From positions 49,393,259 through 49,457,258 of the forward strand of contig CM039503.1 in NCBI GenBank assembly GCA_022432975.1: DNA of 64,000 nt, written 5' to 3'. The stretch comes from Begonia masoniana (Eukaryota; Streptophyta; Magnoliopsida; Cucurbitales; Begoniaceae). The notes beneath the pieces are model-generated. The model saw only the letters and a program-made list of their open reading frames with translations, was not told the DNA's origin and did no database searches. The position numbers and the translations under genes were made by a program. Of this stretch, positions 63,203 through 64,000 are shown piece after piece. How positions within the stretch are numbered: the stretch's first letter is position 1; every line of letters begins with the position of its first letter.

Positions 63203-64000
63203 GTAATACCCGAGTTAACGGCCAGGTGATTTTCTTAACTGTATTAACGGTCATAAATATTTAATCTTCGTAGTTTAAGATTTATGCCAAGCTTAATTAA
63301 TTACATGTGGATCTAAACTAGGTTGAGTGACAAAGTTGTAATAATTGAGGGTTGAGGCCAGTATTTAAAGGAAAAGAAAAGGGATTTAAACCTCATTTAA
63401 ACCACTGTAGCCGACACCTCCCTTTCCGGCGATTTCTTCTCTCCCAAGCCCTCGCTCACTGCTATCAGTGTCTTCCTCGCCGACGACTGGTTTCTAACTC
63501 GCATTCCTCTACGAATCCGCACCCGAGGTATGAAATGGACAATGTAGTTATCTGTTTGTGTTTGGAGCTATGTTTTCAGCTCGGCATTTGAACTCGGATT
63601 TTATCAATGGCCGAGTAGTATTTGAACATTTTAGAATCCGAGAGTAGTAATGTCAACCCGAATCGATTCTGGACATTTTAAGTAATCAACTCAGATTTAA
63701 TCGATAGTGGAACCTATTTGTTTTATTTTGGATTTCAGATTTTTGCACAGTATATCAAACCAAGGATTCGGGAATGACTTTAGCTAATAGATCCTAGGAT
63801 GATTTATGAGTAGAGTTTTAGGATTTTGATTTAACTACTGTAATGCACATGTTTTAGGTAAAGAAGTTGAAGAGAAGAGGTCCAGATTGCTAAGGAGACC
63901 AGGTAAGTGAATGTATAAGTTTCTCGGTCAATAGGACTCTACATCAGAGGATACTAAGTAGAATGTTATGTGATGATTAGAAACTCCCTTATGCGGATGT
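63203..64000 (+). mobile_element. Probable start of an LTR running off the window
   Basis: It begins TGTAATACCCGAGTTAACGG, like gypsy LTRs that start TGTAAYACCC. A promoter-like stretch with TATTTAAAGG near 63360, CT-rich leader-like sequence and an AGGTAAGTG motif at 63901 follow. The other end is outside the window, so no duplication can be checked. Confidence 0.4.

Overview
This is a plant nuclear window from a eudicot, most likely a rosid. Cucurbitaceae is my best guess, held with low confidence. Genes have short GT-AG introns and AT-rich flanks, and the proteins read as orthologues of Arabidopsis genes. About a third of the window is nested retrotransposons. A run of 100 Ns at 30944-31043 is an assembly gap.

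Region by region. (1) 1-8082, + strand: the 3' part of a GFS12-like gene (kinase-like, BEACH and WD40 regions), 15 exons down to its stop. A 352-bp inverted-repeat MITE sits in intron 13. (2) 8137-29916: a nested retrotransposon pile that starts 54 bp after that stop codon. Removing the insertions one by one leaves a small LTR element of about 2.7 kb. It carries a gag-like piece, an intronless fragment of a myosin XI neck (IQ motifs) and a chromodomain-type pol tail. Into it went a solo LTR (9378-14394, itself holding solo LTR 9894-12867), a complete CRM-like chromovirus (14897-27355) and an Athila-like solo LTR (27736-29334). The CRM-like element in turn holds an odd inverted-repeat element (18411-23242) and another solo LTR (23442-24643). 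Most boundaries are fixed by exact 5-bp target-site duplications. (3) 30.9-37.1 kb: the assembly gap, a gypsy 3' end, and a decayed Ty1/copia element on the - strand. A 1.4-kb foldback Mutator-like element with a 9-bp duplication interrupts the probable copia LTR. (4) 37.5-59.2 kb: ordinary genes. These are a class III peroxidase (+), galactokinase (+), EMC6 (-), an F-box protein of the At5g49610 type (-), an alkaline/neutral invertase (-) and an R2R3-MYB of the MYB108/MYB78 type (-). (5) 59.2-64 kb: intergenic DNA, a (CT)n microsatellite and what looks like the start of another LTR running off the end.

The order galactokinase, EMC6, F-box, invertase, MYB interleaves two Arabidopsis neighbourhoods (around At3g06490-06580 and At5g49540-49620). 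It looks like the ancestral order before gene loss in duplicated blocks. The genes are not a pathway. Galactokinase and invertase both feed sugar metabolism, EMC6 serves ER membrane-protein insertion, GFS12 serves vacuolar traffic, and the F-box and MYB proteins are regulators.

Exon boundaries, duplications and inverted repeats were read by eye. Family names come from recognising protein motifs, not from a database search.
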